Shown: piece after piece, positions 12,180 to 22,878 of the stretch
Numbering within the stretch: position 1 is the stretch's first letter
Layout: every line of letters starts with the position of its first letter
Assembly: GCA_011109175.1 (NCBI GenBank)
Contig: RDEW01000026.1
Span: forward strand, 451,695-515,694
Direction: 5' to 3'
Source of the DNA: Dicyema japonicum
Lineage: Eukaryota > Dicyemida > Rhombozoa > Dicyemidae
Length of the DNA stretch: 64,000 bases
Translations under genes and position numbers: made by a program
The notes under the pieces: model-generated
The model's database searches: none
Seen by the model: only the letters and a program-made list of their open reading frames with translations
Told to the model about the DNA's origin: nothing

Positions 12180-12621
12180 GAGATTCGAGATGCGAAAAAG
12201 TCCTGGTATTGACGGTATAAACGAAAACTTCTAAAATACTCATCCTCTCACCTACCCATCAGCTATGCAAGATTCTAAACAATATTTTCACTACACGCAG
12301 GAGTTCCACTCGGACAAGGAGTCTTAATTCCTATACAAAAACTCGGGAAGTCAGTTGGGTCAGTTGAAAATCTGAGACCCATATTTCTTCTAACGACTAT
12401 ACGAAAACTATTGTCGCTAATTGTCCTTGATAGAATATCACTTGCTGTAGACAAGTTGTTGTAGGTAGGACAAAGTGGATTCAATAGGGGGAGGTCTACT
12501 GCGGATATCGTGCGGACACATGGATATGACGAAAAGATGCAAGAAGGCAGTTTATATTTTTGGAATTGATTAGAACTTTGATAGTTTTCGTGGAGGAAAG
12601 CTCATGCAACTACTAGAAACG
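12180..12621 (+). mobile_element. LINE reverse transcriptase fragment
   Basis: Broken translation gives KSPGIDGI (RT motif 1), IPIQKLGKSVGSVENLRPI-like, a GQSGFNRGRSTADI block, and the start of motif A (DSFRGGKLMQLLET). It stops at the SINE trimer that starts at 12622. It is distinct in sequence from the 2A-type LINE and closer to RTE-like or Jockey-like RTs. Confidence 0.55.
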
Positions 12622-13050
12622 GAACATTTCACTGCGGAACCGATCGTCTATATAGCGAATGCATAGTTCGAATACTGTACATTTCGGTTGAAGGTTCCAC
12701 TCATCAATATGCCTTGGTTTGACGAGTTACGCCGTCATAAGTGAACATTTCACTGCGGAACCGGATCGTCTATATAGCGAATGCATAGTTCGAATACTGT
12801 ACATTTCGGTTGAAGGTTCCACTCATCAATATGCCTTGGTTTGACGAGTTACGCCGTCATAAGTGAACATTTCACTGCGGAACCGGATCGTCTATATAGC
12901 GAATGCATAGTTCGAATCCCGATACTGTACATTTTGGTTGAAGGTTCCACTCATCAATATGCTTTGGTTTGATAGCTATATAGGACAATTGGGTGTTGCA
13001 CATGCGTGGCTATAAAAATGGCTTTCGTGAAAGTACTTTAATAACAGGTT
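12622..13050 (+). repeat. Tandem trimer of tRNA-derived SINE family B plus tail
   Basis: A 121-122 bp unit beginning GAACATTTCACTGCGGAACC starts at 12622, 12743 and 12865; the third unit is cut at about 12978. The units are almost identical. The third carries AGTTCGAATCCCG, a B-box-like sequence that has lost five bases in units 1 and 2. The array then runs into a tail (GGCTATAAAAATGGCTTTCGTGAAA near 13010) that also ends the copies at 42515-42810 and 25380-25630. The dispersed copies show that the unit is part of a SINE. Confidence 0.75.
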
Positions 13051-13261
13051 CAGCTGCTTTCACAGTTTCAATTGGTAGAAACATTCCGCACATGATTTTC
13101 TCGGACAAAACCATATTGCTGCGGTAACAAAAAATACTGTCTTGAATTTGCAGACACAATCTCTTGAAAACAATCCACTCAATAATTTTCGATATAGTAA
13201 TTAATAGCTCAGAGGAAGATAAAGTTTATTTGAAGACAATTTTGGGAGTTGCCTATTTTGT

Positions 13262-13550
13262 TTAAGTGGAATTGTTATTTATTGAATCATGCTTTTTGTG
13301 TGGACACATTTTATGATTAACTCTGACTGTCGTGGGTGCGAATCCGAAAGTAGGACTTTTCATCGAGGTCAATTCTCGTCAATTAGATCTCACCCGTAAT
13401 ATGACGAGTCCTTCTAGCACGACACAGTATTTGAAAGGGATCTTCCTAACTTCTTCCTGACAAAATCCACTGCTGAAGATCACCATTCCGCCTAAGAATG
13501 AAGTTATGTCTGCGAAAATAGAACGTGTGAAAGAAAGCGGATCTCTCTAC
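13262..13550 (+). repeat. tRNA-derived SINE, family A (copy 2)
   Basis: Contains GGGTGCGAATCCG (B-box-like) near 13335, then AGGTCAATTCTCGTC, ATGACGAGTCCTTCTAGCAC, AAAGGGATCTTCCTAAC and AAGAATGAAGTTATGTC, in the same order as in the copies at 6190-6475 (-) and 45300-45630. Confidence 0.75.
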
Positions 13551-13559
13551 TGATTGTTT

Positions 13560-14505
13560 GTGTTGGCTTACAAGAAAACTCCATGTTTGTTACCACCATT
13601 ATAATAGAAGTGGTTTGGATCTTCTGGCGTTAAACATCAATTCCAGAGGTTTCGGACGAGAACTACAAACTTCGTCCATCCTGATTTGTCTTATAACACC
13701 CATTATTTGCTTTAAGATCTCCCAACAAAATCGAAAAAGAATTCTTGTTGTACAACTGGAAATCTCCGTAAAACATGTCTCCAGATTTTTAGAGTAAAGT
13801 CCACCAACACTAATCCATAGTCCCGCGTAACAAATATCAACGGACATAAATTACAGGTCGAAAGAATACACTGACAAAGTTTTCAGTATATTCATTTTGC
13901 AAGAGACTTTCAGACTGAACTTCTCAGAAGTCAATCGTTCCGTAATTTTAGAATCCATTTTTGGATAACTTTGATCTTCAATGTATTTGTCCAGGAAATA
14001 AATGGAATCCATTGGCGAATGCATAAAAAACGCATGGCTCAATGAATTGGCTATATATAGTTTCTAAAGTAGAGTTATCCCCAATCTTCCATAATCCAGA
14101 GAGATATTTCAACATGTTAGCCTTTTTTCACACTTTGTTATTACATTTCCAACATTAAACTAGAACGGAATGTGCATGTCAAAAATCACCCAAAGATCCT
14201 TTGATATCTAAGAAAGATAACAACATGTAGTTCTTAAATCGACCATCCATCTTCGCAGTCTTTTATCTGATTTGTAAAGAGCTGTGAATGACTTCTCAGT
14301 GTTGGTCGACAGATGGTTCTTCAGTGACCATTCCTTAAGACAGTCCGGTTTTTTTGCAATCTTGAATTAGTGGCCCCGATCGTGGGAAGCTATAGTGATG
14401 TCGTCAACATAAGTAAAAAGAATATTATTTTCGACTTCCTGTGTAGGAAGATCGGCCGTGAATAGGTTGAATAAAATAGAGAAAAAAGATCCTTGGGTAT
14501 TATAA
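13560..14505 (-). mobile_element. LINE fragments: RT with YVDD, then endonuclease piece
   Basis: On the minus strand, 14500-13870 gives QGSFFSILFNLFTADLP and FTYVDDITIAS, that is RT motif B and a YVDD catalytic motif. Further along the same strand, 13847-13599 gives ICYAGLWISVGGLYSKNLE, which matches an AP-endonuclease stretch of the element at 37380-38361 (CCGTWINVGGMYSKYLR). Endonuclease downstream of RT is the wrong order for one LINE, so this is two fragments or a rearranged copy. Confidence 0.6.
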
Positions 14506-14608
14506 ATGCAATTTTTATTTATTTTATAAAAAATATCTCATAATGATATTTTAATATAAAATTAATTAAATATTAAAAAAATCAAGTATTGATTGTTGTG
14601 TAAATAAA

Positions 14609-15556
14609 ATGCCGCTCACTTATAAAACTGGAAATTCAAACAGTATCCTAACAAAACTAGACATTCTCCTGATTTTAGTTGGGATTATTATACTCTCTAT
14701 AGTCTATTTCATCATTGTGAAACCAAGAGATGATATAAAAAACCCAATTATTAAAGGTTGTCATTATTAAGAGAATAGACTTATTTTGTCATGAATGTGA
14801 TCTTAATGAAGCAAAACATGTTTTACAGTCAATAATATCACATCTAAGGATTCATTTGGGTTGGTTGTTGTATGATTGTAGGAAACGTCGAGTGCTACTA
14901 TCCTTACAAGAAAGGCTCTATTTATGTAAGTCAAATAAGAAGGTCTATCGTTTGTGGGAGTGAGTCCTTCGATCAGTCTTTGGAATGGTTATTTTATGAA
15001 AAGAAGCTGGGAGTCGCGTTTTATTAGTATTTACTAAAGTTGTCTTGACAAATTGGGAAAGGAAGCTGAGAATGTGTCTCAGATTTACGAACTAAAGTCC
15101 AAGATTTCACACAAATCATTGTACTGTCGAATCTTATTTGGCTTCATGAGAATGTTTTATTTATTTTGGTGGACCTTCTTTGGTTAGTTTAATTAATTGA
15201 TGTTGTTTTATGTTTTGTCGTCTCCATTAAATGGTGGAGAGACAGAAATCAGAGACTATCAGGGCAAGTCGGGGAGATGGCTGTGAAGATTATTGGTCTT
15301 TATTTGTATTATTCAAGACTTTTTAAAGAAACGTAGAAATAAAGCACGTGGTGAATCATGTTTGTCCCCTTCTGTACCTTTCCTTCATTTAAGGGATGAG
15401 TTAATTGAGTTGGAGGATAGGAAAAGGATGAAAAATATATGGGAGAAGGCAGTCGAACTAATAGAGACTCAAGAGACTCGTGTAAGAAAAGGAGTAGAAT
15501 TAATTTGTGGGGAAGAATTTATCACGTGGACTTGGATTGGAGATGATTTTTGTTGA
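14609..15556 (+). CDS. LEM-domain inner nuclear membrane protein (LEMD2/MAN1-like), C-terminal MSC domain
   Basis: The MAN1/LEMD2 C-terminal domain sits in the inner nuclear membrane and takes part in envelope assembly. The first exon (ATG 14609) encodes a hydrophilic start and one membrane helix (residues about 20-38, LDILLILVGIIILSIVYFI). A 22-nt intron, an exon with CHECDLNEAKHVLQSI and another 22-nt intron lead to VECYYPYKKGSIY. Near 15120-15180 a second hydrophobic stretch (FMRMFYLFWWTFF) follows. The last exon, 15310-15556, has the clearest match: VPFLHLRDELIELEDRKRMK, then WEKAVELIETQETRVRKGVE and WTWIG. No LEM motif is seen upstream, so the protein is either short or has unplaced 5' exons. 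Middle exon borders are uncertain. Confidence 0.75.
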
Positions 15557-15639
15557 CAATTGTCTTTTATGTACTTTTTGGTTTGTTAATATTATTTTTA
15601 TATTCAAAATCAACTATTATAACTATCCTCACTTTATTG

Positions 15640-16790
15640 TAATAACCTGGACAATCACCAAACTTACCCCCTCAACCTATGGTATCTGGATGATGCGGCC
15701 CTTGGAGACCCTCAGATACTGTTTTACAGGATTTCTTCCTAAAGAACACCCTCAACGCACAGAGGCTTGCATATGTCCTGAGGACTGCTGTCTACTTCAA
15801 CCAGTGTGACCAATTCGCACAGATTGACGGGATTATCCGTTCGACAGCAGAGCCTATCTTCAACGTCCGGTTCGAGGATTACTCATGGAAGCAAGCCACA
15901 CTGTTGGTGAGACTCGGAAGGCTTAGAATTTGCAACTCTGTAGACATTTCTCTCCCTGCATATCTCATGTCGCTAATGACCTGTAACCCTCTTGTCAAGA
16001 GGATTCTAAATTCCCTCCCTGAATTCTCTACTGGACGTTGGTCATGCTCGTGAGGCCAGGAGCCGTACATATCAGTTTTCCCCACCTTCCATGTTCTCTC
16101 AGCAGAGTCTGGACGATACTTTAAGCCTGAATTCTTTTGAAAATCTGCTAGTGTCATATAACCAACATCGCCGTGTATGTTATCGAGGGCGTCTTCCGAG
16201 ATCGGTGTCTGATTCAACGCCATCCCCAATGGAGTTTTGGGTACCTTACTGAATGATGAATGCGTCCGTATTGGGATATCATTACGATTGGGATCAAAAG
16301 TCTTTGTCTTCCATCCGTGATGATGTGGAGACCAGATCGACTGTTCGGCTTAAAACTTCTCTCCTGCAGGAAGAGTGCAGGTAGATTTCCCAGACATGTG
16401 GCCTTTAACGAAGTCATTAGGCGAGCTTTGGACGCCGCTTGACACCCTCCATGCTCGAACCAATCGGTCTTTGCAGGCGGACAGAAAACGACCAGATGGG
16501 ATTACAATCTTCCCTTTTGAAGACGGGAAACCTTTTGTCTGGGACGTCACCTGAACCGACAGGTTCACCCCTTGCAACCTACTCCATAGTGCCTCTGGAA
16601 TGTGTTCTGCCGCTGAGAGGTTGAGACGGGCAAAGTACATGGTCCTACCAATTATTTTTTTGCTTGTTCCACTCACCGTTGGTTCCCTTTCGCTTGCGAT
16701 GCTGGAATTCTTGAGTCGTCTAGGGATTCGGATTTCTACACGATAAGGAGACTGCTGGTTATTTGAGCGAATCTCGCTCACCATTTTGAG
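15640..16790 (+). mobile_element. Decayed R2-like retrotransposon, same family as 22223-25160
   Basis: Starts within the RT thumb (WYLDDAALG-like remains at 15675; IIRSTAEPIFNVRFEDYSWKQ at 15835) and reaches the C-terminal endonuclease: DRKRPDGITIFPFEDGKPFVWDVT at 16480-16560, the equivalent of the RPDG...WDATC motif in the other copy. The end matches MLEFLSRLGIRIS. The 5' part is absent and several stops are present. Confidence 0.75.
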
Positions 16791-16924
16791 AAGGAAAAGC
16801 CAGGGTGGACGTTATATTACCATTTGCTCACTTTGTTCCTTAATAAATTGTTCTAAAGTTGGACAAAACTATTATTTTGTTAAATATAACCGGTATATCA
16901 AAAATAGTTACGACTCTCTCCACT

Positions 16925-18560
16925 CATTCGTACACCTGTTTGTTCTCTACCCTTACTTTCAACGCCAGGGACCTCAATGGCTGGTTGAAGAAGCACCAAC
17001 TATGTCTTGACCTTGAGAAGTATCGATTTGTTGTCTGATGTTTTCAAGAAACGAAGTTCAGACTAGACGAACCCTTTAGAAACTACAGATTTATTCTACT
17101 CGCATCAGACTGCAAACACTTTGGACAGGGTTTCGCTATGCATGAGGATTTACTTTCCGAATTATAGCTTGTCAAGATTGCATCTTGGATGAAGTCTTTT
17201 TTATTCCTCTTTATTGCACGTGATTGGAATGCTAAAGTTGGAATGCGAAAAGGATACGAACGTTTTATTGTTTTATTATTGGACCACATGGAAGGGAGAA
17301 CTATCCTAGTACTGTTCTAGCATACTTCTGCTATGCCTTTGACTTGTTGAAGAAATTTGGTCGCTCTCCGAGACCAGACAAAATATCCTCAGGATTGTTA
17401 AAATTTGGCCCAGCAGAACTGCAGAGAAACAAAGATTGTTGGGTGAAATGATAACAAATAAGGGCTTTTCAGAGCTTGGAAAAGAAGTACTGATACCAAT
17501 CCAGAAAGGAATCAAACCCCTCCCCAAAAAACACCTTGTGGAAAATTTTTGCTTTGATCGAATTAATCGGATCCAAGAGCCAGTGGACGGATACTTGGCT
17601 TAAAGCCTAAGTAGTTTCAGGACTGGTGGCATAGTGGAATTGTGCTATTCAGTAAAGATTCTGAAGTTCAAGGACCATTCTTGGAATTGATCTCACGAGA
17701 GCTTTCGATATTCCCATCGAGAAAAACTCATCGAAATGCTGGAAAGTTCCCTGATCGGGACTCGGCCACCTTAATACGGATACTGCAATCAAATACGGGT
17801 TTGCGAATTCGTTTATCATAAAAATCGTAAAAACAGTGGGCACACATCAAAGAGACTCTTTCTTTCCGGTATTGTTCGCTGTATACTTTTTAGATCTCCG
17901 GAAGTATTACAGCGACGATTTTATGGAAATAGTTTACAACGATGACTATGATTCAAGTAACAAATAAGCATTTCGACGTATTCTGGACGTAGCCCCAGAC
18001 CACCTGGCCAAATCTCTCTATCAATAAACACTTCGAAAATAGATATCGTCGAGGTCAAGAGGATGGAACAGCCAAGTACAAAAACTGGAGGTAGACCATA
18101 AAGCTTTACTCCCTCTCCGGGGACTCTGAAGACATTGCGAGAAAAAATTATTATCTGTGATGAGCATGCATAAGCTCATGAAAAAAAGACGTCCAGTCTG
18201 CCTCAAATTGTATGAGGCTTTCTTGAAACCGATCCTTAGGTACTACTGTAGAACATGGAGAATCTAAAAACCCGATTGACAAAGGCTTGATTCCTTTCAT
18301 AGAAAGCAACTTCGGTTTTACAAAAGATTCTCTTCTGTAATTTGTGCACCCTGATCGTGAAGACGCACTGGAAGCTGTTTGATCATATTCTAAGAATGAA
18401 GACGCGCCAGCAAAAATCATCATGAATTCTTCTAAACATCTGGGGAAAAGTTCCGAGGTTATCAAAGTACAACGCTTCCGAAGTCCTGAAGAAATTCATA
18501 AGGATATTGTAATGGATTTCTTCGTGGCCTATTGGAGGAATAATAGTCATTAAAGATATG
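16925..18560 (+). mobile_element. Decayed RTE-like LINE
   Basis: Broken frames give an AP-endonuclease (NARDLNGWLKKHQLCLDLEK; ILLASDCKHFGQGFA near 17110; RDWNAKVGM near 17225), then RT-like pieces (ALIELIRIQEPVDG, near 17555) and an RTE-type 3' part with FDHILRM near 18380 and SSKHLGKSSEV. The endonuclease matches the piece at 55925-56560 (SDCHHYGMGFAVD, DWNAKVG). No frame is intact. The tRNA-like box at 17615 is discussed among the rejected items. Confidence 0.6.
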
Positions 18561-18599
18561 ACAAATCTGCTACTCGCCTTTATATGGAGAGCTTCCATA

Positions 18600-18945
18600 T
18601 TTTCAGAAGTTACAATTTCATATCTTCAATGTATCTTTTGATTGGTTCTTCTAGTCGCTGCAATGATGTTTTACGTTCATTTTATAAGTTAGGTACGTTA
18701 AAATTTTATAAATGATACAATCAGACTTTTCTTTCTGTCGATTAATATTCCTCCAGGATTCACCTTTTTTATTGATTTTGTATGCACATGTTCCCTGGTT
18801 TTTCGAAACCAATCCGAGAATGCATGTGAGAGAATTTCTATAATAGTTTTGATGACATTGTCAAAAGAAACAGTGTATGCTGCGGAAAAAAACAATAAGG
18901 GAAAAGGAGAAAAAATACGAAGCGCTACGCGATTGATTCACGTTC
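18600..18945. other. Spacer, nothing recognised
   Basis: AT-rich sequence between two LINE remnants. A short minus-strand reading frame here shows no recognisable motif. Confidence 0.4.
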
Positions 18946-18949
18946 TACC

Positions 18950-21725
18950 TCATTGTTGTTGAGACAACACCAGGAATAAGCAGGAAATCTCTTGTTTCTT
19001 AAAGAAAATTGATGCCAAGCTACTCTAAAAAGCCACGACGTACGTGAGTCCGAGCAGGCTATTCCGAATGCCCTGGAATGGTTGGCCATACTTGGCGGAG
19101 CTCTGCAGTGGCAGATTCAATACTGCTATATCTGTGAGTGAACTCAAGAAATGGCTTAGGCAAACGAGTACTGCCTAAAGGGGCGGGGACCTGACACAAC
19201 TGTCAAAGAGAGCACGAGCACCAGAGCTGTGATACGTTGCAGCTCAAGCATGTTTATGAGTCTTCGCGCGAATCTCGGTGCAGCGGCAGATGTCCCACTT
19301 GAGGACCGTAGATTTACCCGCAAGATCCCTCATTGTAAGGTTAACGGAGTAGTGATAACCTGTATCAATAAGAATTTGGCTTATGCGGTGAGGCTAAGCC
19401 AGTAGGGTCACTGGGTGACATCTCCCTAGTGCTGTATGCAGCACAGATCACCTATGAGGAATTGACGGACATGCCCAGACCACCCAGAAATGGAGGAGCA
19501 GATCTGTGCCAAGATTGCTTGGAAGACTGAGCTGGAAGCACTGAGGGGGACATAAGTAGTGTGGCGAGAGGGGTTAGATTAAAAGCACCGCTATAATAAA
19601 GGGGCTAATTAGTAAACTCCCTGTTCCCAAATGGGACCTTAAAGAGTTGAGGAGGGTAAAGGTGGAGTTAGAGGGGGCAATAATGGCGTATAAGAGGAAA
19701 CTCTATACACATGAAAGTCGGTGTAAGAGAAGGAGAGAAAATAATCTGTTTGAGTTTAATCGCAGATTAGTTTACCGTCACCTGCACGAAAATGGCCATA
19801 GTGTATGCTTCCAGCAGGACGCGGAAATGCTTTCCACATGGGGTAGTATGTGGGAAACTTATCCACGCAGAGGAATAGGATTTCCCGTACAGCCCATCCT
19901 TTCTTGGTGAAATTTTCGATTTTCCGAAAAAAATTTGAGGTGTATTGAGATATCTCCCTGATTGAAAACGATTGGGGTCGATAAAGTTTATAATTTCTTT
20001 ATCAGAGGATGCTTCATTGCACGAGTCTATGTGTAGTGTATCACGGAAAAGCATCATTAACCTGAAAACGATTCCTGATTGGGCCTGCACCGGACAACTT
20101 ATTTGATCCCAAAGCTGGACAACCCAGTCTGCTGCAGATTATTGACCGTTGACCTGCATGCCAACCCTGCATAAGCTGATGACCAAATTGGTGGCTAATG
20201 AGGTCAGGAGCTTTGTAGAAGCAAATGGGATTTTCTCCGAGAATCAATTGGGTACTGTGCGAAACTGTCAGAAAACAAAAGAGCAGGCTTTGATCAACAA
20301 GTACCTTTTTGTGTCCCACGGAAAATCACTTTTGTGTATGTGGGTGATGTGAAGAAGGCTAACGATTCAGTTGATCATTCTTACCTTCTCGAATGCCTAC
20401 ACAGTCTGTGTATGCTTGTGTGGTTCATCAGTTTTGTAGTGGTTGTGATGAATAGGTGGAGTATTCATCGAACTATAATAGGCACCGGATAGGTGAGGTA
20501 AAATTCAAGAGGCGATTTTCAGGGGATCGCATGTCTCCCTCCTCTTTTGTTCTTTGGAGCCATTGAGTCTCCGCCTCAATGACCGGTTGAGCAAATACCA
20601 GTTCACTGTGGGGGTTTGTTTCAGTACAAATCACCTTCTTTTTATCGATGACCTGAAGATGTATGCTCAAATAGCCGAGGAGCTCTACTCCATGGGGGTC
20701 TGTGCCAGGGAATTCTTTGAGAGTATAGGACTAGATTTGAATTATTCAAAGTCTGCGACTAACACGTAAGTATGTAGCGAGTTAGTAAGAGTCTTAGAGG
20801 AACACGAAGGATATAAGTATCTGGGTGTACCGAAACTCCAAAGTTTCGGATAATGCCTGAGACAAAGCGACAAATTACTGAAGGCATTTGTAAAAGAGCA
20901 GCGTTATTATGTAAGACGTCTCTAAATGCGAGGAATTTGTTATTAGCATTAAATGAGTATGCTGTCTCGCTGCTAAACTACTACATAGATCAACAAATAC
21001 ATGTCCCCATTGTAAGTCAAGGAGCATGTCGGTTGATCATTTAGCCACTCGATGTGGATCCATGCTCTGCCACGACTATGTGTGGAGCATAACGAGGTAG
21101 TAAGGAGTCTTCATCTTCTACTATGCAATAAGTATGGTATTCATTACACCAGAAAGTTGCGGACTCATAAGGTGCAATCTGTAGTAGAGAACACCAGGGT
21201 CCAAATTAAAGTAGACAGTGTTATCCGTACCTCGGTGCTAGTCAAGCACAATAAACCGGACATTATGGTACACGATAAGGAGTCTGGCCAAATCCTTATC
21301 ATAGAGGTCGGCATTATGTTTCAAGACCGTTTGCAGACAGTGGAGGTGGAGAAAAAAGAAAGTATGACTTGATTTCAAACGAGATGGGGCAGATGTTTGG
21401 TTGCAAGGTCCTCGTTATTCCTATAGTAATGACGTGAGAAGGAATTGCAACAAAGTACCACAAGGGTTATCTGAAGCAGTTGGGGTAGATAGGAAGCTCC
21501 AAGCCTATCTACAGTCCACTGTATTAAAGCTGACCCTAAAGAGCCTGACACGGGAGTATAGGAGGCAGAGACCGGAGATGCCATATGGGCAGAGGGTTCA
21601 ATTGGAAAGGCGCTCTCGGAGTTGTTTCAGCAACCAGAATCGAACCTGCCTGAGGGGGTTGGCGAGCAGGCAGGCGAGGAAAGTTGTTGATAGATATTAA
21701 CTTTTTATTGTTGGTTAAATAAAGT
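18950..21725 (+). mobile_element. R2/R4-like LINE (N-terminus to 3' end), decayed
   Basis: The N-terminal half at 19010-19560 matches the minus-strand copy at 54471-55550 (MPWNGWPYLAELCSG-like, then AVIRCSSS). RT parts follow: ITCMPTLHKLMTKLVANEVR near 20150, DVKKANDSVDHSYLLECL near 20350, and LLFIDDLKMYAQI near 20640. At about 20975 the sequence jumps to the zinc finger (CPHCKS-SMSVDHLATRC in mixed frame), so the linker present in the copy at 62727-64000 is missing. The endonuclease is KPDIMVHDKESGQILIIEVG near 21255. The 3' UTR (TTTTTATTGTTGGTTAAATAAAGTGG) matches that of the last copy. The element is dead. Confidence 0.8.
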
Positions 21726-22001
21726 GGGTTTATGTTATTTGTGATCTCTGCAAAACCTGTTAAAAAAGTAGAAAGATTATTCAAGAAAATCGTGCATTTA
21801 ACACCGAATGGGAGGAAAAATGTTTCGTTTTTGAAGACAATGGCAACGAACATTGTATGATTTGTAATTTTATTATACGATGTCTTAAGTCATATAATGT
21901 CTAGAACAGTGTTTCTTAACCTTTTTTGACTGGCGACCACATGTAACAAAACAATTTAATTAAAAAAAACTAACAAAATTAAAAAATCATAATATTTAGA
22001 G

Positions 22002-22214
22002 TTATTGTGATTTTTGATCCTGATTTTTTGGTACAATGTTGGTAAGTGCCATTCTCATATCGTCTTCCACCTTAAGTCGGTTGCGAACTTTACTTTTCAG
22101 AATAACAAGATATTGCCATTTCACATAAATAATTGGGTGGAAAGGAATTATCACTTCCAGTGCATTTTTACTCAAGATTGGATATTCATTAATAACAGAA
22201 ATCCAGAATTCCAT
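22002..22214 (-). pseudogene. hAT transposase C-terminal fragment (ZBED5/SCAND3-like)
   Basis: Reads EFWISVINEYPILSKNALEV followed by VRNRLKVEDDMRMALTNI. This is the dimerisation-domain end of hAT transposases, which in the family has the form (E/S)FW...YP.LS..AL..L.PF.TTYLCE..FS....K...RNRL..E.DLR.A. The TTYLCE part is changed (IIYVKW), so it is not functional. A related piece is at 47917-48135. Confidence 0.75.
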
Positions 22215-22239
22215 AATCGAAAGCTAATTAAATGTCAAC

Positions 22240-22728
22240 TTGCAATACTGCGAATTTCGCAATTTAATCAACTGTTCTTGCACACAATGTGAATCATTCG
22301 CCCATCTGGGCTGCATAAAAATGAGTAAAGCTTGCGCCGAGACGCTGTCGAGTTGGCTGTGCCCCTCTTGTATTGGAATGGAGGCCCCTAGGCGGGAGAA
22401 AATAACTCAGTCAAACTTTACACTGCCACATACAGACCATACTCTCTTGAAGATCTCGAACCTTAGGAAAGCCATGAAGATCCCAGTAAAAATCCCTAAA
22501 GGAGTACGAATTGCCGCAGCAACGTGTCTTTCAGATGCCATTGATCACGCACTATCCTCTGACAGTTGGGAATCCTGGCTAAAACTTATATGCTTTGCAC
22601 CTGTCGCACTCGGAATACCTACAAAGGAATCTGAGGACAATAATAAAGAAACAAACTCCCGAGTTAACTTATCCGGGAAACTGAAACGAAACGTAATGAA
22701 TTTTAGCTGTCATACACGCAATACTTGA
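22240..22728 (+). CDS. Retrotransposon N-terminal PHD-like finger region
   Basis: Encodes CTQCESFAHLGCIKM and then WLCPSCIGM about 20 residues on. The C-x2-C...H-x2-C...W-x-C-x2-C layout is that of a PHD finger. The remainder is a linker (VRIAAATCLSDAIDHAL, SDSWESWLKL) typical of the region before RT. The frame ends by a stop or frame change near 22728, about 150 bp before the RT frame. The true start is not certain. Confidence 0.65.
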   Translation: MQYCEFRNLINCSCTQCESFAHLGCIKMSKACAETLSSWLCPSCIGMEAPRREKITQSNFTLPHTDHTLLKISNLRKAMKIPVKIPKGVRIAAATCLSDAIDHALSSDSWESWLKLICFAPVALGIPTKESEDNNKETNSRVNLSGKLKRNVMNFSCHTRNT

Positions 22729-22878
22729 ACATCCACTTAATGTCAATGAGGTCGAAACCAGAGGAGCATTCATCAAAGATGCCCCCAACAAACTAAAGGA
22801 GAGAGTAAACCGGAAACTTCTGGAAGGCGACGTGCGGGCAGCTTTACGGGTTATCACATCCGATGACACAGTATTGTC

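Noticed and set aside
17610-17680. tRNA-like sequence (GGTGGCATAGTGG ... GAAGTTCAAGG)
   Set aside because: It resembles A and B boxes, but I could not draw a convincing cloverleaf and it sits inside RTE-like coding remains. Not called as tRNA or SINE.
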